This document shows positions 27,985 to 39,440 of a stretch of DNA of 64,000 bases, one piece after another. The position numbers were made by a program, and so were the translations under genes. The notes beneath the pieces were generated by a model, which did not search any database, was not told the origin of the DNA, and was given only the letters and a program-made list of their open reading frames with translations. How positions within the stretch are numbered: the stretch's first letter is position 1; the number at the start of each line of letters is the position of its first letter. The DNA lies in the NCBI GenBank assembly GCA_018806985.1, contig JADANN010000385.1, forward strand, positions 372,001 to 436,000, given 5' to 3'. Origin of the DNA: Angiostrongylus vasorum. Its lineage: Eukaryota > Nematoda > Chromadorea > Rhabditida > Metastrongylidae.

Positions 27985-28225
27985 TGTGAAATACAACCGC
28001 AATAATGCTGAGATATTTGCAGAACTTGGACCCCAGACCAGATTGATTTTCCGAGGACTCATGTGTTACCAAGACACCACTGAGGTCCTTGTGCCGCCTT
28101 TCTCTCAGCCTCTTTTTACTTTAACGTTGCCATCAACAATCACTCAGAGTGATCCGAAGAGTACAAATCGCATCAAACCCGGTTAAACTAAGGCTGTAGG
28201 CAAAATCACAATGTATAACTTGGAA
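27985..28225 (-). mobile_element. SINE-C copy (GGACCCC variant), minus orientation
   Basis: AATACAACCGCAATAATGCT, GAGATATTTGCAGAACTTGG and ACCCCAG, through the CTTTCTCTCAG segment, to ATCAAACCCGGTTAAACTAA and AAAATCACAATG. The SINE-A at 27683 lies directly against its left end. Confidence 0.7.
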
Positions 28226-28229
28226 ATCA

Positions 28230-29340
28230 TAGTTAACAATAAGTACGTAAAATTTGATCCCTTAGGAAGGGTTACCGCTGTTCCATCTGGCCTATGGTCC
28301 CTTTTGCAATTATCTCAGCATCACTGTGGAAGAAACGATAGTTGGAAGGAATTAAACTAGGAAAAAAATAGAGGAAATAAAAAGAATTGGCTCGATATTT
28401 AACTTTTTGCAGCGGATTACACGTACAATCAGAAATGAAAACAGCGTTTTCTATATGATTACAGTAGTATCTTTTGTCCCACAGAAGTATTAAGAGTAGG
28501 TACCAGAAAAATTGCGTGTCGTTGTACGCTGAAATCTCGTCATCACAAGATCCCAACACTCGCAGATGGAATGAAAATCGAATTCAGACATGGTATTTCA
28601 AATTTACGCTGATATCATTGTACAAGATGAGATCTTTGTCCTTATTAGTATAAGCATGTTCCGGCGTCTGAAATTTAAATTATCTTGCATCGACATCCTT
28701 TGGGTGCTTTTCATTTTCTGTTAGCAAATTCCCAGTGTCGCATTTAGAAACACCACAGTGAATCGCTCCGAGTTTGAAAACCAATTTTTTCATTTTCTTC
28801 TTCAGGGACGCATAAGTATAAGTAAGAATTTGAAAATCAATTGATTGAGGTAAGAATTAGGTATCCGTTGGCGTCATAGACTCCTGTGTTTGACGCTTTG
28901 AAGAGATAAAATCTTCCATTTAGCGAACTGTGGTTTTGGAATTCACTTGAATGGAAACCGTTTAAAACATTTAATGGTCGAAAACGCCTGCCATTCAGTA
29001 CTGTTAGTTAAGAAAGCAAGAAAAATAATTAAGAGCCGTAATATTAACATTAGAAAACTGGCTATGTTGCTGTAGTTCAACAAAAGAGACAACATCGGCG
29101 TTAAGGCAAACAACCGCATATGTTCGTAAACTTTTGCACCAATTAAGGCATATCAATCAACTCTGATACTCGCTATGGAAAAAAAGCTCTATCAGGCTTA
29201 GTCCCCAAATTGGCTTCATAAAAAGAGTACAAATTCTCAGAATTAACGACATGATACAAAAATTTCAAAATCCACTTTTTTTAAAACCTCCGGATGACTA
29301 ACCAACATTTATTCTCTTATTGATAACCTAACTACAACGT
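28230..29340. other. Intronic region with no recognised feature
   Basis: AT-rich, short open frames, no recognised repeat. Confidence 0.4.
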
Positions 29341-29899
29341 TGGTAATCAACTTTATTTGACTAGGGTTCGACGACTTCGCCTTCGTCTTCGTCAGAGGCG
29401 ATGCTCCGAGTCGATGGTCCACACTCGTTCCTCTTCTCGATGTAATATCTTTGCCTTCTTAAGGAGTCAAATCTTCATCAGTGAAGCACCTCTCTGACAA
29501 CCTCACTCTGCAGTGGTCATTGATAGCACACGGTTGTTGTTGATAGTGATTGTCCGCTGATAATAAACTGTTTATCACAGACATCCAGTCTGCAGCTTTC
29601 AGTGTCGTTTGACACTTTTCAAAGTCGGTTAGATGTCGTCTGAAGCCAGAAAGTAAATTATACTGCTTCAGATTTATCGCCTTCCTTTTTAATCAGATAG
29701 ATGAAAAGGTAAGGCACAAGAATTGTGAAGTTAGAGCTCGGCCTATACTGTGCTTTTTAAAAAAAAGTTGTGGTCCTTCTACATAATGCTAAACTAGGTG
29801 GGCTTGATCAAATAATATAGAGAAAAGCTCAATAAGAACATCGAGAACTACTTGATCAATGCCGAGGTTAATAGAAAGTTAGATCTAAATATCCACAAA

Positions 29900-30165
29900 A
29901 TCATAATGGTGCTGAGCTATTTGCAAAACTCCGGATTGTACATGTCTGCAGTGGGGAACGAAAGTGCTACTACTCTTCCCAGGGTTTAACGCGGTCACCA
30001 CCATTCGCCTGTCTCTCAGCTAGTTCTATCGATCTGCGCCATCAGCAATCACCCTCAACGGGGTTGATCTAGGAAGCCCAAGCCGACAACGAATCCAGCG
30101 CAGCTGAGGCTGTAGTCAAAATCACAATGTTAACTTTTTATTTCTGCCTATTACAAATTTTCATG
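29900..30165 (-). mobile_element. SINE-C copy, minus orientation
   Basis: Runs from GGTGCTGAGCTATTTGCAA through GTGGGGAACGAA and CAGCTAGTTCTATCGATCTG to GCTGAGGCTGTAGTCAAAAT and the TAACTTTTTATTTCTGCC tail of its neighbour. It is tandem with the left arm of the doublet that follows. Confidence 0.75.
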
Positions 30166-30515
30166 GCAGGGTACCATGTGAAAAACAATCAACATGATGC
30201 CGAGATAATTGCAAAACTCTGGACCACAGGTGTCTGCGGTGGGGAACGAACGCGTTATTACCCTTTCCGGGATGGAATGATCGATAGAACTAGCTGAGAG
30301 ACAAGCGAAACGAAGGACCCGCATAGTGTGGTGGTGAACCAGTTAGTCCCGGAAAGGGTAATAGCGTTTTTGTTCCCCCTCGCCCCTCCCCCCTCCCCCT
30401 CCTCCCCGCAGACACCTGCGATTCGGAGCTTTGCAAATATCTCAGCATCATGTGGTCCTATCACAAATAATACCCTGCCATGAAAAATTGTAATGGGCAG
30501 CAAATAAGATTTTAA
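30166..30515. mobile_element. Palindromic SINE-C doublet 3, with C-rich expansion
   Basis: Left arm 30166-30275 is in minus orientation (TTGCAAAACTCTGGACCACA, ACGCGTTATTACCCTTTCCG); right arm 30276-30515 is in plus orientation (GAACTAGCTGAGAGACAAGC, GTTTTGCAAATATCTC-type end, ATAATACCCTGCCATG). The right arm carries a pure C/T tract at 30374-30410 where other copies have only CCCC. Confidence 0.8.
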
Positions 30516-30619
30516 CATTGTCCACAAATTCGCTTCAAATGGTTATGTTATCATTGTGTATGCTGTTGAACCTACAAGTCATACATTTCTATTTCTCTTA
30601 TAAAATTTAGATATGGATC

Positions 30620-33170
30620 ACCTCTCACCTGTGGTTCCGTTGATCATCGACGGAACTCGAGCGCACGCTGCTAAACCATCCAATTTTCCATGTCGCGTGC
30701 AGAACTAGTCCAGAGCGTTCTCCTCGCTCCAGGAACTCGTTGAGCATTACATCTTTCTTCAAGATTTCTCGCAAAGAACTCTGACCATCAGGCCAGTGGT
30801 CTTCCTGCAGTGGGTTTGACATCCCGAGGAATTCAGTCGCTAACGGCTTTTGTCCATCGCTTGTCGTCCATACGCATTACGTGTCCGCTACATCTTATCT
30901 TCTACTGCTTCGCGTTCAGAACGGCACCTTTGATTCTAGATCGTTAACGCAGGGCGGAGCTTCCGATTCCTTCCCTCACTTGTGTGACGCGGGATACCCC
31001 TAGCATCGTCCATACGACTGCGCGTTCAATAACGCTGAGTGATCTTTCACCCTGCATAATAAAGAATAGGTTTCTGACGCATACATTAATTAAGGCAGCA
31101 AGTCCCGTTGAGTCGACAAGCTGTGCACAGGGTTAGGTGCTCTTTGTTCTCTTCGCAACATCCTCGATGCTCTTGAAAGCTCTTCAACCTGCTCGTTTCC
31201 TTTCTGCCCCAACTCAGGAGCTAAATCGTTCATCATGTCGATTTCCCGAGATAGATAAACGTAACTGGAGCATTCAGGGATATTCTTCCCGTTGAGCGTG
31301 AATACGGCATACGAAACCAATCCGTTCCTCACGAACATCGTTTTTGCGAGATTTAGTGGAAGACCATCTTTCCAAAGGTTTTATCAAAGTCGACTACCAT
31401 TCGCTCCGCTTGGCTAATGTTTGGTGTTATAAGGACGATGTCATCAGCAAAGCGAAGATGGTTTAATTGCCGACCATCGATTTTCACTGCCATATTATCC
31501 CATTCCAATGTTCACATGACGTTCTGGAGGGTAGCGGTAAATAATTTTGGCGAGATGGTATCGTCTTGCCTAACCCCTCTTTTGACGTCAATGTTAATAT
31601 CGTGGTGGAATGGTGATATCTTGGCTGTGAAATCTTTGTACAGCTCACGAAAAATCTTTATATACTGTGTAGGGGAGTGCTTGACCATCAAGGGCTTCCA
31701 TGACGGCTTCCATCACAGTTGAGTAAGGCCTTCTTTAAGTGGATGAAAGTGAGACATGACGGTATTTTTTTACTCTCGCGATACTTTATTGAATCTTGTT
31801 ATCGCGTGGATGTGGTCAATCGTTACTGAATCCTTTTCGAAACCCTACTTGCTCACATGGGTGGCCTTCATCAAGTGTTCTGCTAATCCACTATAAGATG
31901 ACTCCAGTGAAAAAATTTGTAGACGACAGACAACAAGCAGATTGGGCGGTAGTTACCGATATCGTGGAGGCCACCCTTCTTTAATAATAGCACGGTCTTG
32001 CTGGTCTCCCATTGAGTAGGGACCTTGCATTCAGACAGGCAACGTGTGAAGAGCCGAGCCAGTGTGTTTATGAGGATTGGCGGAAGGTTCTCCATGTGTT
32101 CAGATCTTGTCCTGTCCGGACCTGGTGCTGCTCGATATTCCACCGATGAAATGGCATATCGGATTTCGGAAGGGAGAACCGATGGTGCAAAATATCCATC
32201 CTCCTTTATTTAATATGACGGAATGTGGACGTGGCTATCGAAGAGATCTGAGTAGTATTCGTGAATGATTCTCTCAATTGCCTTTCTGGACGCTGTATCT
32301 GTTCCATCTGGACGTCGGAGTGCAATCATCTTGGTCTTGTAATTGGCGAAGCTTCGGTGGGCTTTGCGAATGCTTTTCTCAGCCTCTGCAGCTTCGACCA
32401 TAACTGCTGCCCTTTTCTCCTTAAGATTATTTTTTTATCGCCTGTCTGCACTGTTTTTGCAAGTTTGGACGTTAGTTCGCGGTTGCCTGCAACTCGTGCG
32501 ATTCCATGCTGGCGTATCAGGTCGAATGTTTCTGAAGACAGACGTGTCATGGTGACTTTCGAGCTCTCAGCTTTCATAGCGCTAACGTGACGATGTTAAA
32601 TGAGGCTATCGTATTCTTTGTTGATGTTATCGAGAACGGCATCTTCACACTAGCAGACCAGTGAATTGAATATGTCTTAGTTTACGGTAGTTCTGGGACT
32701 TCGCTTTTTTGAATTTAGTGGCTTTTTTCTCTTTTCAGCGAGAAATGGGATCTTGCGCGAAGGAGGCGTTGGTCTGATCCAGCGTAGAATTTTGCGACAA
32801 CGCCGATATCGGTAAGGCAAAACCTTCGATTTACTATGATGTGGTCTATTTCGTTATGCAACTCTCCACTGGGAGACTCATACGCCCAGTGTTAAGGGTG
32901 GGGCTTCCGGAATTGCGATTTACCACAGATGGTCTTGGTCGTCATGACAGACTCAGACAGTAGCTCACCCTGCTCGTTCCATTCTAATCCGTGAGTCCCA
33001 AGGTGACGTTCTTCAGACGTCCCTTTTGGTCCAATCTCAGCGTTACTTTTACAGTAAAAACTGACCATGGTTAGGATCAAGCTGTTAAGCAGTCGCAATG
33101 ATCCAGTTGACAATAGTTTATAGATGTGCCGAAACACCGCGTCCCACGTGACGTCTTGGTGTTAGTGAAT
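30620..33170 (-). mobile_element. RTE-type LINE, degraded, with endonuclease C-terminus
   Basis: From right to left: endonuclease (TSEERHLGTHGLEWNEQGE at about 33015-32960, then the IVNRRFC/SDH-type end), reverse transcriptase (KKGGLHDIGNYRPICLLS at 32020-31940, FADD box at 31451-31440, SSYVYLSREIDMMNDLAPE at about 31290-31230) and the 3' part (RWPDGQ and TSCSR-type scraps to 30620). Frameshifts in every domain. It is about 2.5 kb, longer than the copy at 17.9 kb because part of the endonuclease is kept. Confidence 0.85.
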
Positions 33171-33784
33171 CGTTACGACCACCCATTCCACCTCAGTTTT
33201 GTTCTTGCTGGAATCGCGAGATCGATGAAGCGATTGCTTCGCTAACATTACCGCAGGAGAGCAAAAGGCCATTCTCAAAATTCCGAATCGAGGTAGGAAT
33301 TTGGTACGAACTCCATACCTACATGTTACGAAATCCGTAACTTCATAAAAAAATTACGCTTTCAATAGGTGTTTTCTGAGGGATAATAACGAAATGCAAA
33401 TTCCGATGTCAATTTTTCTTGTTTTTATGCATTCACTTTGTTTTTTGGTGCTTATTTGTTTGGTTATTTCATTTCCATAGAGTTTATTCGTTGGATTAAA
33501 ACAAACACATAAAAGATAATGAAGGGGTGCGAAATCTGCTGTTAGATAGGAGGTAATTTACTTAATCTTTTAATCACGCAGTTATTGTTATTTCTCTGTG
33601 GTAGTTTTGTGAAAATTGGCTGCAAGGAAGGAGTACCATAGTACCATAGACACGGAAGAAATCTTTGGGAATAATATTAATAATAAATATTTTATCTAAG
33701 ACTCTGCAAGACTTGCTCTACTATTCTTATCCTCAACAGTAGGGATTTAAGCTTTCACGGAATTGTATACCACCTGTATCACCT
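33171..33784. other. Region between two LINE copies
   Basis: AT-rich, no recognised gene or repeat. Confidence 0.4.
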
Positions 33785-36540
33785 GCAGCCCCCCTCAATC
33801 GTCGTCGAGTGACTCGAGCTGGCGCCAATAAATCTTATATTTTTCGCTGTCGCGTGCAGGAGTAACTCAGTGGGTTTCGCTCGCTGTAGGGGACTTGTTG
33901 AGCATTATATCTTTCTTCTAGGCCTTTAGTGAAGAACTCTGGCCATAAAATCGGTGGTCTTCCTGTAGTGCTTTTCAAATCCCGTGGAATCCAGTCACTA
34001 ACGGCTCTTGTCCATCAGTTGTCCTTCATACGCATTACGTGTCCAGCCCACCTTGCCTTCGACTGTATGGCGCACAGAACGGTATCTTTAATTTTTGATC
34101 GTTGACGCAGGTCGAACCTTCGGATCCCATCCCTTACTTGTGTGAAATGGGATACTCCTAGCATTGTCCTTTCGACTGCGCGTTCAATAACGCTGAGTGA
34201 TCTTTCATCCTGATTAAGCAGCGACCAGGTTTCTGACGCATGCGTTAGAGCAGGAAGAACCGTTGAGTCGAAAAAGGTGGGCAAGGAGTCGGATGTTCTT
34301 TGTTCTCCTCACTACTTCCTCGATGCTCTTGAAAAATTCCCAAAGCCGTTCGCTTTCTTCTGCTCTACTCTGAAGCTAAGTCCTTCATAATGTTGATCGT
34401 CCGATCTAGATAGACGTAACTGGAGCATTCGGAGATATTCCTTCCGTTGAGCGTGAATGGGGCATACGAAACCAATCTGCTCCTCATGAACATCGTTTTG
34501 TGACATTTAGTCGGAGATCAACCTTTCCATAGGCTTTTTCAAAGTCGCCGAGCATTCGTTCCGCGTGGCTAATGTTTGGTGTTATAAAAGCGATGTCATC
34601 AGCATAACGAAGATGGTGTAATTGCCGACCATCGATTTTCACTCCATGTTGTCCTATTCCAATGTTGGCATGACATTCTCGAAGGTGGCGGTGAATAACG
34701 TTGGTGAGATGGGATCGCCTTACCTAACCCCTCTTTTTGACGTCGATGTTAATATCGTTGTAGAATGGTGACATCTTGGTTTTGAAATTTTTGTTAAGCT
34801 GACGAAGAATTTTTATATACTGAGTAGGGACTCCCTGACTATCAAGGGCTTCCATGACTGCTTCTATCTCCACTGAGTAAGGCCTTCTTTAAGTCGATGA
34901 AAGTGAACAGAGCGGTCTTTTGTACTCTCACGGTACTTTGATGAGTCTTGTTTTCGCGTGGATGTAGTCTATCGTGCTAAATGCTTTTTCGAAACCGTGC
35001 TTGTTCACATGGCTGTTCTTCGTCCACTGTTCTGCCAATCCTGTTTAGGATGATTCGAGTGAAAATTTTGTAGACGGCAGGCACAAAGCAGATTGGACAA
35101 TAGCTGCCGATATCGTGAAGTTCACTTTTCTTGAACAATAGCACGATCTTGCTAGTCTTCCACTGAGTAGGGACCTTTCATTCAGACGGCTAACGTGTGG
35201 ACAGCCAGGCCAGTGTGTTTGCGAGGACTGGCGGAAGGTTCTTCAGGTGTTCTGATTTTATCCTGTCCGAACCCTGGTGCTGTTCGATTTTTCGCCGACG
35301 AAATGGCTTGTCTGATTTCGGAAGGGAGAACCGGTGGTCCAACATATCCATCCTCTTTTATTTCATATGACGGCAGGTGGACGTAGCTATCGAAGGGATC
35401 TGAGTAGTATTTGTGAATGATTTTCTCCATTGCCTTTCTGGGCGCTGTAACTGTTCCATCTAGGCGTCAGAGTGCAATCATCTTGCTCTTGTAATTGATG
35501 AAGCTTCTGTGGGTTTCGCTAATTCTTTTCCCAGCCTGTGCACCATAAATGCTGCCCTCTTTTAAGGTCTTCTCTTATCATCTGTCTGCATTGTTTTGCA
35601 AGTTCGGACGTTAGTTCGCGGTTGCCTGCAGCTCATGCGATTCCACGCTGGCGTATCAGGTTGAGTGTTTCTGGAGGCAGACGTCTTTTAGTGAATTTCG
35701 AGTTCTCAGCTTTCATAGCGCTAACGCATTTTGAGCATTTTGAATGAGCCGATCGTATTCTTCGTCGATATTTCGACAACGGCTTCTTCCCTACAGCCTA
35801 CTAATGAATTGAAAAAGTCCTAGTTTATGGTGGTTCTAGGACTTCGTTTTTGAATTTAGCGAGTTCTTCTCCTTTCCGCGAGAAATAAAATCTTGCACGA
35901 AGGAGGAGATGGTCTGGTCCCGTTCAGGGTCTATTTCGTTATGGTACTCTCCACTGGGAGACTCATACGCCCAGTGTTAAGGGTGAGGCTTCTCGAATTG
36001 CGAGTTACCATGGATGGTGTTGCTCGTCATGGTAAATTCATAGAGCCGCTCACCCTGTTCGTTCCATTCTAATCCGTAGGACTCAATGTGACGTTCTTTA
36101 GACGTTTTTCTTGGTCCAGTCTTAGTGTTGAAATCTCCAATGATGACCTTGAAGAATGTATGGTCCTCTCAGTAGAGGGTTCTCCATGTCCATATAGAAC
36201 GCTTCAACTTCTTCTTCGCCATACTTTGATGTCGACGCGTAAAGACCAAGATTGTCAAAATCGTTATTGATCCACATCTCTTCTCTCTTAAATGTCCAAT
36301 TCGGCTTGTTAGTTATTCTAATGAATCAATGTTCATGGACGATCTCTTTTTGAGGGGGAACGCCGACATCACCTACTCGTGTGCTGTCGCATGTTCCTAA
36401 GAACAGTTCTTCACGGGTGTCATAGACGGCGTTGAATGGTTGGCGTCTTCTCGTCTCAACCACGGCTGGTGACATCGCGCCTTATCCTTCTTGATTGCAT
36501 GAGCAAGTCTTCTATCGAGGACTCGGATTCAAATGTGCGT
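33785..36540 (-). mobile_element. RTE-type LINE, degraded, with endonuclease
   Basis: Keeps endonuclease text on the minus strand at 36540-35800 (including the same EWNEQGE region) and reverse-transcriptase motifs. The catalytic box reads YADD, from TTATGCTGATGAC at about 34600-34588, rather than the FADD of its relatives. A stretch of the C-terminal part is open (RSLSVIERAVERTMLGVS, 34284-34015). Many frameshifts and stops. Directly precedes exon 36885-37024 of the coiled-coil gene and lies antisense to it. Confidence 0.85.
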
Positions 36541-36884
36541 GCCTTTTAGGTACAGATCGTCACCATAGTTCTTTGCGGTTTTGCCCGCTTAGTTAGAATG
36601 GCCTTGAGATTTGCGTAAATATAGAGGATTCTCTGTTTAAGTTTCTACTTCTTTTTTATGGAAGGGGTGAGTGCCACATTGCAGTGTCTACAATTCAGAA
36701 GACTTTATTTCGGACTTGGATTGATTCGACTTCCAAAGCCAAATTGAAGGAGCATTGTATAGCTATGGCTCGGGTTTCAGTTCAGGAAAACCAAGGCGGT
36801 TCACAAGGCATGCGTTTTCAGCCCGTTGGCAACAAATGATGCTAAAAAAAGTAGACAAACATTTTATAATTGCTGGTTTTTTAG

Positions 36885-37819
36885 GTCGATCCGACGAACT
36901 TTGGTTGCGGAATGCTTTATGCACGGCGTATTGTTTTATAGTAGAGCTGGGCAGACTATACGAAAGGATTGCAAGGAATGAGGAACAAACAGCGTCTTAT
37001 TTTGAAGAGAACAAGGAACTAAAAGTACTTATTTCTGCCAACGAGTAAACGAACCGTTAGTCTGCTTCACTGTAGCAAGAGTTGTTTTCGTTACCTGAGA
37101 GAATCCTACGACACGAAGAACAAGAGGAGCAAATGCTCAAAGTTGTAGAGCAGTTAAGACGCATTGTCGTAGAACAGAGATCTCCGGTTGGAAGAGAGGA
37201 TCATAAGTTGAAAGTAGTAAGATATAAGTTTAACATTAGCCTAAAAAAATTCTCTTCGATCTACATTCCTTACTGTTGTTTCCGCCGTATTATTGATCTA
37301 AGACAGCAGAAGTGAATAATTGTTTCCTGGAAGACCTGTTATGCATTTTAGCGCAAGGTGACCGTAAATAATCAGATTTAGGATACATTGAGAGAAGCAC
37401 GCCAGCCAGAAGGCGATATTCGAATACCGACCTGGTTATTTCAATCAAAAAAGACCACAAGAGGTTCGTGATTTCTAATGCTCTTGTCATGACCACAATT
37501 TAACGGCTAGTTCAGGTCGAAGTCAGCACCGAGGATTCTAATCCATAAACCAACAAATCCTGTTCCAGCAGCCGGAGTTCTTCGAGTGAAATCACAGGAA
37601 AATAAAGAACAAGTGACGAAACTTGAGGTGCTGTTATCAAAACCTGTGTTATCGCGTCATTTTCGGGTTTGGTTACCATTCAGAGATTTTTTAATAGTCA
37701 CGAAATATGTCGTTTAACTCTTTTTTTTCAACCGCTCCATTTAAAAAAAATTTAGCGATTATGTGCTAATTCATCGAGAAGTGGACCAAGATGGAAGCAT
37801 TTGTACGAGTGTTGTGAAG
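36885..37819 (+). CDS. Unrecognised coiled-coil protein, later exons
   Basis: Five closely spaced exons: 36885-37024 (SDELWLRNALC ... EENKELK), 37076-37216 (QELFSLPERILRHEEQEEQM), 37382-37434 (DTLREARQPEGDIRIPT), 37516 to about 37647 or 37676 (SAPRILIHKP ... ENKEQVTKLEVLLSK) and 37756-37819 (DYVLIHREVDQDGSICTSVVK with a one-base entry). The first begins in phase 1, which is what exon 4 at 22332-22377 requires, and each later junction is also compatible, so I infer the same gene continuing across a 14.5-kb intron loaded with LINEs. Introns here are only 50-80 bp, the usual nematode size. The sequence is coiled-coil in its first half. The last exon has a faint likeness to the middle of START lipid-binding domains, on about 20 residues only, so this is not a call. 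A possible next exon follows a CTGCAG acceptor at about 37872. Confidence 0.6.
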
Positions 37820-38160
37820 GTGCTTCTAATTTCATATTAGCTAGCTCACCGTTATTTTCGCCGTGCTGCAGATAAATGCCTCATGCAGAGCACTTGGCAC
37901 GCTCTTGTCACTCAAGAGTTTTTTATGATGATTTTAGCCCTTTGTTAAGCACAACGCTTCATGGAAAATTTCGCATGCAGACGCATTTTGTTACGTATAC
38001 ACAAGGCCATGTTTAGAAAGAACTTACTGCTGTAGAAGCTATTAAGCTACTGCATTCCTCCGCGTTTCTCGGCTTTCCCCCTTTTACAAATACATTTACG
38101 TAGAATGATGCAGAATCCAAAGTATTCCTGCCATAAACAATGTTTGAATTTATTTTCCTA
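37820..38160. other. Possible further exons, not resolved
   Basis: A frame after the acceptor CTGCAG near 37872 (NASCRALGTLLSLK) could be the next exon of the coiled-coil gene, after a 52-bp intron. Downstream sequence to 38160 gives no clear exon. Confidence 0.3.
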
Positions 38161-38164
38161 CATT

Positions 38165-38455
38165 CATCAGCGCGTGCGGCGCAATGGTCGGAAGCACCCT
38201 GCAACACACACGTGGAATCGATACCTGCGCCCACGGCCCGCCAAGCCTTCCATCCTTCCGGGGTGGGCAAATTAGTACCATACTTGTCTGGGAGGATAGC
38301 AACACTGGTTCGATACATCGGTAGGCCACCGCGAGTTATTGTAAAGGCCAGATATGCATTCAATTACTTTCAAACGATGCTTAATGAAATCGAATGCATG
38401 GCGCATGCGCATCTCTCAGGGATTGATCAAAGCCGAGAGCTTTATGCTTTATTAC
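38165..38455 (+). mobile_element. SINE-A copy, plus orientation
   Basis: One of the cleanest copies: head GCGCGTGCGGCGCAATGGTC, then CACACACGTGGAATCGAT, core TTAGTACCATACTTGTCTGG, and 3' part GAGAGCTTTATGCTTTATT. Confidence 0.85.
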
Positions 38456-39180
38456 CCTTTACGTTCATCAACGTAAATTTGTCATGAATTTGAATGTTGC
38501 TCCATTTTTTCTACCATATTAGATTTTTTGCAAATGTTTAGAGGAATTTTGTTCTGGTATTCATGCTTACGAACATGAAGCCAAAGCCGCAATTTCATCC
38601 TTTCAATAATTTTGGAATTCGCTTGCTTTGCAAATTAACTGTGATCAAGCTCGGCTATAGGGAAAGAACCATGATAGAGCTTCAGTAACCGTGTAGGACT
38701 GTAGTTGAAGTAGAGTAGTTCTAAACAAAAGCAATATCAAGGAACTAATAAGAGATCCAGCATCCTCTTTGTAGCATTGAAGATTTTACCTCGAGAAAGT
38801 TGAATGTTGCTTATGTCACGTTTACTTCACATTGCAAGAGTCGGAGGCTTTTCTTTCTTCTAATGCTGTCTGATTTAGCAATACTAGCAACTGCTCGATG
38901 TCGACCACTATAAACGGTCCTTAATTGTTTGCACACACTTCATTTTCTTACTCTTAGAGTGTATAACGTTTGTAAATTCCAAATTTACTGCTCGGCTTGG
39001 GATTCTGTTTGCTGTAGCTTTCTAAATGTCCTCCTAAGGTATTTACCAGCGAAGTGTTTTTCTTACGTCTAAAAATCTTCGCTTTGCAGGGTATTTGTAT
39101 TCCAACAGCCGGTGGAGGAACTGCAGTAGTTGATATTTTTATTTACATGATCTTATAAACTGATCTTCTTTAGCTGATGC
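38456..39180. other. Intronic region with no recognised feature
   Basis: AT-rich. A TTTGCAG acceptor near 39090 followed by GGTATTTGTATTCCAACAG could start a small exon, unconfirmed. Confidence 0.35.
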
Positions 39181-39184
39181 GAGG

Positions 39185-39440
39185 TTGGTATAGGTCTTCG
39201 TTGTCGTTGTCGTTGGTGTTGTTGGTCGATGGCTGACGTTTCGGCGATTTCGCCCTCCTCAGAGCCTGGACGTATTTTATATTAGTATATACTTTTAATT
39301 ATTCGGTGTAAAAGGCTAAAGTACTAATGAAGATCAAAGTTCTAAATGGATGGTGGGTTAGGATGCCACGGTCAAACTGAAGGGCTACTCACCGTGATGT
39401 TACGAGTGGGACTGGCCCACGCGTTGTTCACGTGTGGTCG
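39185..39440 (-). repeat. Left inverted arm (pLTR-like) of the Penelope element
   Basis: Reverse complement of about 41540-41825. Contains the GTTGTCGTTGTCGTTGG tract and, on the minus strand at 39258-39231, a hammerhead-like order GGCT, CTGAGGA, GGCG/CGCC hairpin, GAAAC, GTC, AGCC. Confidence 0.8.

Noticed and set aside
37290..37496. 68-codon minus-strand ORF
   Set aside because: Lies opposite phase-consistent plus-strand exons of the coiled-coil gene.
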